Shown piece after piece: positions 51,065 through 60,460 of a stretch of DNA of 64,000 bases; positions within the stretch are counted from its first letter, which is position 1; every line of letters starts with the position of its first letter. Origin of the DNA: Lachnospiraceae bacterium (GTDB taxonomy: Bacteria; Bacillota; Clostridia; Lachnospirales; Lachnospiraceae); contig JAGBEV010000031.1 of assembly GCA_017936785.1 (NCBI GenBank), forward strand, positions 62,001 to 126,000, written 5' to 3'. The notes beneath the pieces were generated by a model. It saw only the letters and a list, made by a program, of their open reading frames with translations. It was not told the origin of the DNA and did not search any database. Made by a program: the position numbers and the translations under genes.

Positions 51065-53559
51065 TCTGGTTCTCCCTGCTTTTTTTCAAATCTTTCATAA
51101 GGACCGATGCTGTATGCTTCAAAGGTTCCCATGTTTTCATATACCCGGAAAGCCATATCCAACAGGGACAATAGTGCCACTGCACCGCTTCCTTCTCCCA
51201 GACACATATGGCCATGGATCATGGGTTCTTTTCCAAGCCTTTCTAAGGCAAGCCTTCCTGTGACCTCTTCCGACTGGTGGGATGCAAGGGCGATCCCTTC
51301 CACCCGTTTATCCATCAAACTTGCCGTTAATGCGCAGACAGCAGAAATACAGCCGTCAATAACGATGGGCACTCCATAGCGGACTCCTCCCAAAAAGACT
51401 CCTGTCATTCCCGCAAGCTCCAATCCCCCGGCTTCTGCCAATATTTCCATAGGATCTGTCAACTGCTTTTCACGGATTCTCTTAAGAGCTTTTTCTACTG
51501 TCCTGCGCTTTCTTTCCAATCCTTCTTCAGAAAGCCCTGCCCCTTTTCCCGTTACTGTCCGGGGCGGCTGTTTTAAAAATGCGGCTGCAAGAATACTGGT
51601 AGGGGTGGTATTTCCGATTCCCATTTCCCCGGTGGCAATGATCTCATATCCTGCTTCCTTTAATTCTCCTACAAGCTCTATTCCGGTTTGAACCGCTTTT
51701 TTACATTCCTCCAAAGTCATGGCGGGCTCTATTGCAATATTGCCGCTGCCTTTTCGGATTTTTCTGTCAATTACTGCGTTTTGTACCAGTTCTTTTGTGG
51801 GATAACCGGGTGTATTCATTCCCATATCCACAGTATACACATCCACTCCTGCAGTCTGTGCCATATAATTTACCGTGGAACAGCCTTTGGCAAAATTTTC
51901 ACTGACTATTCTGGTTACACCCTGATCCGTCTGGGTGACCCCCTCTGCCACAACGCCATGGTCACCGCACAGGATCAGCAATGCCTTCCTGGGCAGGTCT
52001 TTCAGATTGGCATTCCCCCAAATACCGCAGACCTGTATTACCATATCCTCTAAAAGTCCCAGACTGTCTAAGGGCTTTGCTATACTTTCCCAATGCTTTT
52101 TGGCATATCTTTTCGCCTGATAGCTGATACATGCCTTTAAAAAGTTTTCCGGAATCTTTGGATTGCTGTAATAATAAAAATGAGGAAATCCCGCAGCAAT
52201 ATACGGGGTATGTATCATACAGGGATAGCTTTTTCCCCCTGCGGGCTTCTTTGCCACAAAATCCTTTCCGTTTTCGCTGCAATCCCAGTGGTGGAACTCA
52301 TGGCCCCGGATACTTTCTCCTGCATTCCCCAAAAGTCCCGGCGTTATGATTTCTGCTTCTATATATCCGAAACGTTTCAACCCTTCCGTAGGAAAGCCTT
52401 CTCCCAAAAGGATGCCTGCCATTTCTCCTGACAATCCTTCCTGATTCTTTAAGGTTTTCTGTAAATAGAGAAACCCTCCGCACTCTGCTATCATAGGCAT
52501 TTTCTTTTCACAGGCTTTTTGTATGGAAGCTTTCATGGACTGATTGGCGGAAAGCTCCTTTATGTAGTTTTCAGGATAACCGCCTCCCAGGATCAGACCG
52601 TCTATTTCTTCCGGCAGCTTTTCATCATGTAAGGGTGAGAAATATACTAACTCTGCTCCCATAAGGGAAAGCAATTCCATATTTTCCCTGTAATAAAAGG
52701 AAAAGGCTTCATCTCTGGCAATTCCGATTCTTACAGGATATGTTTTTTCATCTGCTGATCCAGGATCATTTATTGTCCTGAAATCCTTTGCTGCACCAAA
52801 CTGTCCTTCCTCTCCAGACAGCTCTGCCGTTTTATAATCCTCTGCCTGCTTTGCAATATCCAGTATTTGTTCCACATCTATATTCTCTTCCATCACTGCA
52901 GCAAGGCTGTCCATCTTTTTTTCAAAATCTTCCACTTCCTCCGGGGAAAGGAGTCCCAAATGTCTGGATGCTACTGCCGCCTCCTGCAGCATGGGAACAA
53001 AGCCCAGTACGGGGATGCCGCATTCCTTTTGGATCACCTGGCTGATCCTCTCATAATAGGCGGGAGATACACGGTTTAAAATAACGCCCCGGATATTGCT
53101 GTCCTTACGGTACTCTTTCATTCCTTTGATCAGTGCTGCCAGAGATACACTTGCACCCTTGGCATCCACGACCAGTATCACCGGAGAAGCGGTAAAGGAT
53201 GCAATTTCATAAGTGCTTCCCTGTTCACTTGTTCCTCCCAGACCGTCATAATATCCCATAACGCCCTCGATTACGGCAATATCCGCATCCTTTGCTTCTT
53301 CGTATAATAAATGTCTCATAGTATTGGCATCAGTAAAGAAGGAATCCAGATTTCCGCTTTCCACGCCGAGGACCTTGCGGTGGAACATGGGGTCGATATA
53401 ATCAGGTCCGCATTTAAAAGACGTTACTGCTAATCCCCTTTTTTGTAAAAGGCGGATCATTCCACAGGTAAGCATTGTCTTGCCACTGCCGCTTTTAGGC
53501 GCTGCCAGTACAAATCTGGGAATATTTCCATTCTTTTTTCTATCCGCTCTGTTTTCCAT
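51061..53559 (-). CDS. Fused cobyrinate a,c-diamide synthase (CbiA) and CobT phosphoribosyltransferase
   Basis: One frame of about 832 residues carries two cobamide enzymes. Residues 1-450 are CbiA: RFVLAAPKSGSGKTML P-loop near residue 17, FKCGPDYIDPMFH, VEGVMGYYDG, and a glutaminase domain with MPMIAECGGFLYLQ (catalytic Cys) near 375 and GHEFHHWD near 425. Residues ~470-832 are CobT: VCGIWGNANLKDLPRKAL, CGDHGVVAEGVTQTDQGVT, GEMGIGNTTPTS and the catalytic-Glu loop CLGEGSGAVALL near 790. The two steps are far apart in the pathway. ATG at 53559 has GGAG 7 nt upstream; an ATG at 53592 directly after the previous stop is also possible. Confidence 0.94.
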   Translation of the reverse strand: MENRADRKKNGNIPRFVLAAPKSGSGKTMLTCGMIRLLQKRGLAVTSFKCGPDYIDPMFHRKVLGVESGNLDSFFTDANTMRHLLYEEAKDADIAVIEGVMGYYDGLGGTSEQGSTYEIASFTASPVILVVDAKGASVSLAALIKGMKEYRKDSNIRGVILNRVSPAYYERISQVIQKECGIPVLGFVPMLQEAAVASRHLGLLSPEEVEDFEKKMDSLAAVMEENIDVEQILDIAKQAEDYKTAELSGEEGQFGAAKDFRTINDPGSADEKTYPVRIGIARDEAFSFYYRENMELLSLMGAELVYFSPLHDEKLPEEIDGLILGGGYPENYIKELSANQSMKASIQKACEKKMPMIAECGGFLYLQKTLKNQEGLSGEMAGILLGEGFPTEGLKRFGYIEAEIITPGLLGNAGESIRGHEFHHWDCSENGKDFVAKKPAGGKSYPCMIHTPYIAAGFPHFYYYSNPKIPENFLKACISYQAKRYAKKHWESIAKPLDSLGLLEDMVIQVCGIWGNANLKDLPRKALLILCGDHGVVAEGVTQTDQGVTRIVSENFAKGCSTVNYMAQTAGVDVYTVDMGMNTPGYPTKELVQNAVIDRKIRKGSGNIAIEPAMTLEECKKAVQTGIELVGELKEAGYEIIATGEMGIGNTTPTSILAAAFLKQPPRTVTGKGAGLSEEGLERKRRTVEKALKRIREKQLTDPMEILAEAGGLELAGMTGVFLGGVRYGVPIVIDGCISAVCALTASLMDKRVEGIALASHQSEEVTGRLALERLGKEPMIHGHMCLGEGSGAVALLSLLDMAFRVYENMGTFEAYSIGPYERFEKKQGEPE

Positions 53560-53592
53560 TTGGTATCTCCATTTTTTACTTCTATCCGTCAT

Positions 53593-55674
53593 TTATTGTT
53601 GCTCTCCGCCGAAACTGCAGATATAAACAGGGTTTTGTCCCAGCATCATCGTATGCTCTCCCATTTTTTTGCCCTTGGAAATGCACACCTGGACAATTTC
53701 CATATTTTCATATTCAGGATAATTCCGAAGGATTTTCTCCATTGCCCCCACGGTTTCCAAAGTGACTCCATTGATCACAAACCGCGCTTTGGGATTTTTG
53801 CTGCGGACCGCCTCAACGATTTCCTGCAGTCTGTTTCCGCTGCCGCCGATAAATACATGGGTAGGGCTTTCCAGCTCTTCCAGTATCTTTGGCGCATTGC
53901 CCTCTATGGGAACGATTCCGGAAACATGGAATTTCTGCATATTCTCTTTCAACAACCCGATTCCTTCAGGATTTTTCTCAACAGCGTAGATCCTGCTCTT
54001 TGGACACTGCAACGCCGCTTCTATGGAAATGCTGCCCGTCCCGGCACCGATATCATATAACACCATATCCGGTTTCATATGCAGTTTTGCCAAAGACAAT
54101 ATACGGATTTCCTCTTTGGTCATGGGAACTTTGCCACGAATAAACTGCTCATCACTGATTCCCGGATACATTCCTGCACCACCGGCAGATTTATCCGTTT
54201 TTTCAAAAAAAGCATTTCCGGCTTCCGGATGCACTTTATCCTCACTTATTTTATCATTTTCAAACAATGCCACTGACAGGGAATTGAAATTAGCAGAAAC
54301 TAACTCACAGACACTGCCTTCGCTGATCCTCTCATCATCATAGGATAACCTTTCCCCTACTGTTACCCGGACATGATCCATTCCTGCATCCAGCAGCTCC
54401 TTGCAGATTTCTGACACATCATTTTCTTTCCCCAGCAGGGTGCAGACTCTTTTATGTTTCTTAAGAAGGGAAGTCATGCAGATTTCTTTTCCATGGCAGC
54501 TTGTAAGCTTTACCTCTTCCCAGGGAATTCCCAGCCGGTCCAGAAAATAGACCGGAGAAGCAATCCCGGGAATACGGAAAACGGTAAAATCCTTCAAATA
54601 AGGCTCCATCCTGCGTGCCGCCGAATAAAACCCCATATCTCCCGAAAAGACCAGCCCTATCCTGTGCAGTTGTCTGTTCTCCTTTAAAAATGCAGCAATT
54701 TCTTCTCCCTGATAGCTCTCATAAAAGACCTGATTTTCTCTTCTTTCACAAATATCCAAAATTCTCCCTGCACCAATGATACAGTCGCACCGATCAAGGC
54801 ATTCCCTTGCCTCAGCCGTCATCAGCTTCGGATTGCCTGCCCCTGCACCTATGAGATATGCTTCTCTTTTTACAGGATAAACGGCACTGTTTTCCCATTC
54901 ACATTCGGAAATTCCCAGCCGCTTTTTTAATATCAGAACCGCCTCATCCAGACTGATTCCCTGCTCCTTTTCCTTTGGGCGTCCGACAATAATGAGCTTT
55001 GCACCTGCCCGGATTGCCGCTTCGCATTTTTCTTCAAAGCCTCCTGCCGCCCCGGAGCTTTTTGTCACCAGATAAGCCGCATTTATCTGCTTTAACATGG
55101 CATAATTTAATTCTTCGCTAAAGGGTCCCTGCATACAGATCAGATTCTTTCCTTCAAATCCGATCTCCTTACATGCCGCTGCCACTTCTGCTGTAGAAAG
55201 CACTCTGGCAAAAACCCGGTTTTTATAGTCGGACAATACTGTATATTTTTTCAGTTCCTTGCTGCCTGTAGTGACCAGAACATTGCCTTTTGTATGCTCA
55301 AGATAAGCAGCCGCTTCTTCCACACTTGCTACAAACACACAATCTGCGCCTGTTGCCGCATTTTCCTCCCTGCGGAGAATGCGCATCCTCTCAATATTCA
55401 GCTTCTCACATGCCCTTTGGATATTTCCTGTTACCTGATCCGCATAAGGATGAGTTGCATCCAGACACAATTCAATACCCTTTTCTTTCAGGAAGGTTTC
55501 CATATCCTCTTCTTCCATTCTGCCTGTATGAATATGGATATTTTCAGCATGAGGAATCAGGGAAGCGCCGTATTCCGTAGTTACACATACATGTACCTCG
55601 CCTTTGCTTTCTGCTAAAATCTGCGCTAATTTTCTTCCCTCTGCCGTTCCGGCAAACAATGCTGTTTTCTGCAT
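53593..55674 (-). CDS. Fused CbiJ-CbiE-CbiT (precorrin-6A reductase, C5/C15 methyltransferase, decarboxylase)
   Basis: A 693-residue three-enzyme fusion. Residues 1-255 are cobalt-precorrin-6A reductase (LFAGTAEGRKLAQIL, CLDATHPYADQVTGNI, VTTGSKELKKY, KSSGAAGGFEEKCEAA). Residues ~265-480 are the CbiE methyltransferase (AYLIGAGAGNPKLMTAEA, VFSGDMGFYSAARRM, VTVGERLSYDDERISEG). Residues ~500-693 are CbiT (FIRGKVPMTKEEIRILSL, then the SAM-binding YDIGAGTGSISIEAA and HVFIGGSG). Separate CbiE-CbiT fusions (CobL) are common; addition of CbiJ at the N-terminus is less so. All domains look full length. Confidence 0.95.
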   Translation of the reverse strand: MQKTALFAGTAEGRKLAQILAESKGEVHVCVTTEYGASLIPHAENIHIHTGRMEEEDMETFLKEKGIELCLDATHPYADQVTGNIQRACEKLNIERMRILRREENAATGADCVFVASVEEAAAYLEHTKGNVLVTTGSKELKKYTVLSDYKNRVFARVLSTAEVAAACKEIGFEGKNLICMQGPFSEELNYAMLKQINAAYLVTKSSGAAGGFEEKCEAAIRAGAKLIIVGRPKEKEQGISLDEAVLILKKRLGISECEWENSAVYPVKREAYLIGAGAGNPKLMTAEARECLDRCDCIIGAGRILDICERRENQVFYESYQGEEIAAFLKENRQLHRIGLVFSGDMGFYSAARRMEPYLKDFTVFRIPGIASPVYFLDRLGIPWEEVKLTSCHGKEICMTSLLKKHKRVCTLLGKENDVSEICKELLDAGMDHVRVTVGERLSYDDERISEGSVCELVSANFNSLSVALFENDKISEDKVHPEAGNAFFEKTDKSAGGAGMYPGISDEQFIRGKVPMTKEEIRILSLAKLHMKPDMVLYDIGAGTGSISIEAALQCPKSRIYAVEKNPEGIGLLKENMQKFHVSGIVPIEGNAPKILEELESPTHVFIGGSGNRLQEIVEAVRSKNPKARFVINGVTLETVGAMEKILRNYPEYENMEIVQVCISKGKKMGEHTMMLGQNPVYICSFGGEQQ

Positions 55675-55712
55675 GCTTACTCCCTGCTCTTTCCTGTGAC
55701 TTTTATTAACAT

Positions 55713-56456
55713 TTATACCCGGTAACCCCGTGGAGTTACCATATGCTTACCAATATGCCTGGTCTGTGCATTTCCCACAAAAACCGTGGTAAACATATCT
55801 ACCTGTGCTTCTTTCAAGTCCTTTAAAGTCAATATAACGGATTCTTCTCCCTCTCTGCCGATATTTCTTGTATAACCGCAGACAGTTCCCTCATCCTTAT
55901 ATTCCATCAGAATATCACAAGCCCTTTTCAGATAATCCTTCCTTTTACTGCTGGCAGGATTATAAAGACAGACTACAAAATCCGCCATAGCCGCCCCCCG
56001 TAGTCTTTGTTCGATAGTTTCCCACGGTGTCAGCAGATCGCTTAGACTGATGACTGCAAAATCATGACCAACAGGCGCCCCCAAAAGCGCACTGCCGGAT
56101 AACGCTGCCGTAACGCCGGGAACAACCCGGATTTCCACAGAAGGGTATTCTCCGGAAAGCTCCAGCAAAATCCCTGCCATACCGTATACTCCCGCATCTC
56201 CGCTGCATACCATGGCGGTCTTTTCTTCTTTTGCAGCCGCCTCCAATGCCATACGGCATCGTTCCACTTCGCCACGCATGGGTGTCTTGATATACTCTTT
56301 CGGCGCCCCGTCATCAGCTTCAAACATTTCCTCTACCAGCCGGATATATCCTGTATAGCCTGCAATTACCCTGCATTCCTTTAATACCTGTTCCGCTTCT
56401 ATGGTCATATTACATTTTTTACCGGGACCGATGCCCACCACATATAATGTTCCCAT
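55713..56456 (-). CDS. cbiH: Cobalt-precorrin-3 C17-methyltransferase CbiH
   Basis: A 247-residue SAM-dependent methyltransferase of the tetrapyrrole type that methylates C17 and contracts the ring. Motifs are LYVVGIGPGKKCNMTIEAEQ at the start, MVCSGDAGVYGMAGILLEL near 82, VPGVTAALSGSALLGAPVGHDF near 112 and YNPASSKRKDYLKRACDIL near 165. It overlaps the cbiG end by 1 nt. Confidence 0.95.
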   Translation of the reverse strand: MGTLYVVGIGPGKKCNMTIEAEQVLKECRVIAGYTGYIRLVEEMFEADDGAPKEYIKTPMRGEVERCRMALEAAAKEEKTAMVCSGDAGVYGMAGILLELSGEYPSVEIRVVPGVTAALSGSALLGAPVGHDFAVISLSDLLTPWETIEQRLRGAAMADFVVCLYNPASSKRKDYLKRACDILMEYKDEGTVCGYTRNIGREGEESVILTLKDLKEAQVDMFTTVFVGNAQTRHIGKHMVTPRGYRV

Positions 56457-57619
56457 TAAAATTTCACACTCTCCTCCTGTACTGCCAATGCCACAGTCAC
56501 CTTGTCATAAACCTGTTTGGGGCATAAAAGTTTTCCCCCTCCTGCAAGTGCGCTTCTTTCACAGACATTATCCACCCCGGTCACTTCTTTTACAAATCCG
56601 GATTTTGAAAAATTTCCCGGAATCTGCCCTAACGCATCAGCAGTATAAGTCACAAAAGGCAGTCCATGAGCGGCACAGAAATCCAGAATTCCTTCCTCAT
56701 CTTTTTTCAGATCAATGCTTGCCGCCGCTTTCAATGCCTGAGGCAGTATGCCATACCTTTTGAGGCAGTCAGCCACGGCTTCTTCTATTTTATCTTTGGA
56801 AACTCCTTTTCTGCATCCGATTCCTGCCACAACACATTTGGGAACAAGCTGCAGGGTCCTGGGAAAAGGCATAACTTCTTTCTCCCGATAGGAAATCAGA
56901 ATACCCGATCTATACTCTTTCCAAATATCCTGTTTTCCGCAGACATTCAGATTCCGATAATCCACAGACCCCAATTCTTTGGGCACAACGCCCTCCACGG
57001 GAACTTGGCTCATAAGCCCGATCTTTTCTCCTGCTAAAACAGCTGCCGAAATGTTTTTCGCCATTTCCCAGTCTTCCAAAACCAGTCCGTTTCTTTTGGC
57101 AAACACATCTACGGAAAATTTCTGTTCCCTGTTCGTAGCTGTGGTAACTACAGGAATGCCGCCAAGGAGCTCTGCAATTTTTTCCGCAAGGTCATTTGCC
57201 CCGCCGAAATGTCCCGATAAAAGGGAAATACAAAACTTTCCTGTTTCGTCTACTGCCACAACTGCCGGGTCCACGGATTTATGGACCAGACAGGGCGCTA
57301 TGCTTCTCACTGCAATGCCCACAGCACCGATAAAAACAATCGCCTCCACTTTGGAAAACTGCTCTGCAACACATTCCGAAATACTCTGCTCCCGGAGCAA
57401 TTCTTCTGACACCTCATTTGACTTTTCAATGGCGCAGGTGCTTTCATTTTGTGCCATCCCGCCGGTCTTCCCGTCGGCACATGCTTTCTCCCATCCCATG
57501 GTACTGCACTTTACCCTGGTTATCATTTCCGTACCGGGATAGGCATGACAATACTTATTTTCTATTTTTTTCATCAGATCATAGCCGCTTCTTGTGCATG
57601 CCACCATCAGGATCTTCAT
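56456..57619 (-). CDS. cbiG: Cobalt-precorrin-5A hydrolase CbiG
   Basis: A 387-residue protein that opens the delta-lactone of cobalt-precorrin-5A, releasing acetaldehyde. The N-terminal domain has AIVFIGAVGIAVRSIAPCLV near 95, KSVDPAVVAVDETGKFCISL and LLSGHFGGANDLAEKIA near 135. The C-terminal CbiG_C domain has CVAGIGCRKGVSKDKIEEAV near 270 and ASIDLKKDEEGI. A ~45-residue insertion near 45-85 is rich in Glu/Ser and atypical. The start overlaps the cbiF end by 4 nt. Confidence 0.93.
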   Translation of the reverse strand: MKILMVACTRSGYDLMKKIENKYCHAYPGTEMITRVKCSTMGWEKACADGKTGGMAQNESTCAIEKSNEVSEELLREQSISECVAEQFSKVEAIVFIGAVGIAVRSIAPCLVHKSVDPAVVAVDETGKFCISLLSGHFGGANDLAEKIAELLGGIPVVTTATNREQKFSVDVFAKRNGLVLEDWEMAKNISAAVLAGEKIGLMSQVPVEGVVPKELGSVDYRNLNVCGKQDIWKEYRSGILISYREKEVMPFPRTLQLVPKCVVAGIGCRKGVSKDKIEEAVADCLKRYGILPQALKAAASIDLKKDEEGILDFCAAHGLPFVTYTADALGQIPGNFSKSGFVKEVTGVDNVCERSALAGGGKLLCPKQVYDKVTVALAVQEESVKF

Positions 57620-58380
57620 ATTCCCTCTTCTTTTCCTTTTCTGAATTCCGTTGTAAAGGTTTTATCATACAATTTGGATTTTTCATATGCGCCGTCCAGA
57701 ACATTCCCCACAATGATCAAAGCAGTTTTATGAATGCCTTCCCTTTCCATTTCCTCAGGAAGTCTTTCCAAAACGGTGCGGATGATCTTTTCTTCCTGCC
57801 AGGTCGCTTTATAGACCACCGCTGTGGGGGTATCCGGCTCATAGCCGCCTGCCATCAGATCTTCTTTTACCTTTTTTGCCAGTCCTGAGGATAAAAACAA
57901 AATCATGGTGGCATGATGTGCTGCCATCTTTGAAAGCTCCTCCCCGGAAGGAACCTTTGTCCGTCCCTCCGCCCTGGTAATAATAATGCTCTGGGAAACC
58001 TCAGGCAAGGTATACTCAGCCCTTAGGGATGCCGCCGCCCCGGACATGGAACTGACTCCCGGACACACATCATAAGAAATGCCTTTCTTTGACAGCTCAT
58101 CCATCTGCTCCCTGATGGCACCGTAAATAGAAGGATCTCCCGTATGAAGCCGGACCGTCATAAGCCCCTCTGCCTCTGCGGCATACATAACATCCAGCAC
58201 TTCCTCTAAAGTCATGTAGGCGCTGTCATAAATACTGCATTGGGATTTTGCTTCCTTTAAGAGCTCCGGATTTACCAAAGAACCGGCATAGATGATCACA
58301 TCCGCCTCCCTGATATAAGAAAGCCCACGGACAGTGATCAGATCTTTTGCCCCTGGTCCTGCACCCACAAAATGAACCAT
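57616..58380 (-). CDS. cbiF: Cobalt-precorrin-4 C11-methyltransferase CbiF
   Basis: A 254-residue tetrapyrrole methyltransferase. Visible are MVHFVGAGPGAKDLITVRG, IIYAGSLVNPELL near 32, RLHTGDPSIYGAIREQMDEL near 78, CPGVSSMSGAAASLRAEYTL near 105 and SQSIIITRAEGRTKVP near 130, all characteristic of CobM/CbiF. It is translationally coupled to cbiG and lies 39 nt after cbiD. Confidence 0.96.
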   Translation of the reverse strand: MVHFVGAGPGAKDLITVRGLSYIREADVIIYAGSLVNPELLKEAKSQCSIYDSAYMTLEEVLDVMYAAEAEGLMTVRLHTGDPSIYGAIREQMDELSKKGISYDVCPGVSSMSGAAASLRAEYTLPEVSQSIIITRAEGRTKVPSGEELSKMAAHHATMILFLSSGLAKKVKEDLMAGGYEPDTPTAVVYKATWQEEKIIRTVLERLPEEMEREGIHKTALIIVGNVLDGAYEKSKLYDKTFTTEFRKGKEEGI

Positions 58381-58419
58381 ATCCTGTTTCCCTCCTTTTT
58401 ATCCGATTTCTAAAAACCT

Positions 58420-59649
58420 CTAAATCTGTCCTTTATCTGCATTTGACCTGAAAAGCTCCAGCAGTTCTTTTCCATGGGAGGTCTGTCCCAGAAAACCATA
58501 TTTTTCCGAAAATAAAATTACGGCGCTTTTGATCTCCCCCCTGCTTCTTCTTTCCATATGCTCTTCTATCTTCTGACAGAGGCTGTTCATCACAGCCTCT
58601 TTTAATCCCCATTGCTCTAAAAGCTCCAACGCCTGATCCGTATTGATACATTCCATCAGCCTTTGGACCATCTCCCGGCTGCCGCCGCATAACACCGTAT
58701 GAACGGATAATATCTCAAATCTGCCGTCTGCAGTTTTGGAATGGGTATTCATAATGCCTGCTCCCAGCTTGACCAGTTTCCCCAGATTTCCTACAAGCAG
58801 AAAATTCTCCATACCGTAAGAAATCGCCAGATCTATGGTATCTCCCACGTAATTGCTACTTTTAATGCTGTCCTCCAAAGGCAGATCCAGATACTTTGCA
58901 ACATAGCTCTGCCCATAGTTGCCGGGCGTAACTAAGAGATCCCTTTTTCCCATGGCATGCTGCTGGCGTATAAGCGTTTCAATGGTATCCACAATCGCCT
59001 TTTCGCTCATGGGCTCCAATATGCCGCTGGTACCCAGAATGGAAATGCCTCCTTCGATTCCCAGCATGGGATTAAAGGTCTTTTTAGTAAGGCTTTCCCC
59101 CTGAGGAACGGATACGGTGATCAAAAGCCTGCCTTCAAACTCCGCCAGTCTGCACACTTCATTCACTGCTCCAAAGATCATGGCTCTGGGAACTGCATTG
59201 ATCGCCGCTGCACCTACGGGCTGCTCTAAGCCCTCTTTGGTAACTCTGCCCACACCAATGCCCCCATCCAGAAAAAGACCGGGATTTTGCTCATCCTGAA
59301 ACATGCCGTTCAAGGGCTGAAAACTTTCATCCACTTTCTTAATACTCACATGAACTTCCGCCTGATCAGTCACATCCGGATCATCGCCGCTGTCCTTGAC
59401 CACCATAAATTCTGTATTATCCTTGCTCTTATTGAAATCATCAGCAGAATCCACTCCTTTTAGGGAAGAATCCACCGGATTCACAGATACCTTGAGCACC
59501 TTCCCCGAAGGGGTCATGATCTGCACCTGTTCTTTTCGGATGCCACAGAGCAGATATGCTGCTGCCGCTTTTGCCGCTGCCGCCGCACAGGTGCCGGTAG
59601 TAATTCCCTTCCGAAGTTTTTTCTGATTTTTAAACACAAAATCTTCCAT
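58420..59649 (-). CDS. cbiD: Cobalt-precorrin-5B C1-methyltransferase CbiD
   Basis: A 409-residue enzyme that methylates C1 in the anaerobic branch. Cues are LRKGITTGTCAAAAAKAAAA near residue 15, VVKDSGDDPDVTDQAEVHVS near 85, GGIGVGRVTKEGLEQPVGAAAI near 130 and LGTSGILEPMSEKAIVDTI near 210. ATG at 59649 is used, with GGGAG 7 nt upstream; a start 36 nt earlier would overlap the ATPase gene. CbiD marks the cobalt-early pathway. Confidence 0.96.
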   Translation of the reverse strand: MEDFVFKNQKKLRKGITTGTCAAAAAKAAAAYLLCGIRKEQVQIMTPSGKVLKVSVNPVDSSLKGVDSADDFNKSKDNTEFMVVKDSGDDPDVTDQAEVHVSIKKVDESFQPLNGMFQDEQNPGLFLDGGIGVGRVTKEGLEQPVGAAAINAVPRAMIFGAVNEVCRLAEFEGRLLITVSVPQGESLTKKTFNPMLGIEGGISILGTSGILEPMSEKAIVDTIETLIRQQHAMGKRDLLVTPGNYGQSYVAKYLDLPLEDSIKSSNYVGDTIDLAISYGMENFLLVGNLGKLVKLGAGIMNTHSKTADGRFEILSVHTVLCGGSREMVQRLMECINTDQALELLEQWGLKEAVMNSLCQKIEEHMERRSRGEIKSAVILFSEKYGFLGQTSHGKELLELFRSNADKGQI

Positions 59650-59651
59650 GA

Positions 59652-60458
59652 TCAAACTCCCTTTTTTGCTGTCCCAAGGCAGCAAATGCCATCCAGTATC
59701 TCTTTAAATTCCTCTTTCCATAACAATTCTTTTGAAATATCAAACAGGCTGCTGATATAGCCGGCATGAAAGATTTCCTCCGGCGCTCCGGATTTATCAA
59801 TATATTCACCTTTTACACATAAAATCTGATCTGAAATTCTTGCGGCAAGCTCCAGTTCATGAAGAGACATGACCACTGTGATCCCTTTTTGCTTTCGCAG
59901 ATTTAAAAGAAGGGACAGAAATTCCAGTTTATATTTAATATCCAGATAAGAGGTAGGCTCATCCAGTATGAGAAATTCCGGTTCCTGACAGATGGCACGT
60001 GCCAACATCACCCGCTGCTTCTGTCCGTCGCTGATCTTGTTAAAATCCTCACCGGCAAGGTCCGTCACATGAACAAGGTCCATTGCCTCCCTTACAACCT
60101 TCCAGTCTTCCTTCGACAGAACGCCGAATCTTCCTGTATAGGGATAACGTCCTGTTGCCACCACATCTTCACAGGTCATAAGCTCCGATTTTATCTTTTG
60201 GGTAAATACCACGGACATTTCCTTTGCCAGTTCCTCCCGCTTCATTCCGGCAAGAGACTTTTCATCCAGATAGACCGCACCGCCCAATAACCCAAGCTGC
60301 CCGGCAATACTTTTTAAGATCGTAGACTTACCGGCTCCGTTGGGACCAATGAGCGTCAATATTTCTCCTTTTTTTATGCGGATATCAATATCTTTGATCA
60401 GGGGCTTTCCCTCATAACCTACGGTCATCTTTTTGGTGGATAGATAATATTCCTGCAT
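59652..60458 (-). CDS. BtuD/FepC-like ABC transporter ATPase
   Basis: A 268-residue ATPase of a type II importer. Walker A is LIGPNGAGKSTILKS near residue 36, the Q-loop VVFTQKIKSE lies near 85, the signature is a slightly divergent ISDGQKQRVMLARAI near 140, Walker B is FLILDEPTSYLD and the switch His is in MSLHELELAA near 198. It is grouped with permease (2-nt gap) and binding-protein genes at the head of the cobamide genes, so a corrinoid substrate is likely. Iron or cobalt chelates are an alternative because FecCD relatives look alike. Confidence 0.92.
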   Translation of the reverse strand: MQEYYLSTKKMTVGYEGKPLIKDIDIRIKKGEILTLIGPNGAGKSTILKSIAGQLGLLGGAVYLDEKSLAGMKREELAKEMSVVFTQKIKSELMTCEDVVATGRYPYTGRFGVLSKEDWKVVREAMDLVHVTDLAGEDFNKISDGQKQRVMLARAICQEPEFLILDEPTSYLDIKYKLEFLSLLLNLRKQKGITVVMSLHELELAARISDQILCVKGEYIDKSGAPEEIFHAGYISSLFDISKELLWKEEFKEILDGICCLGTAKKGV

Positions 60459-60460
60459 GC

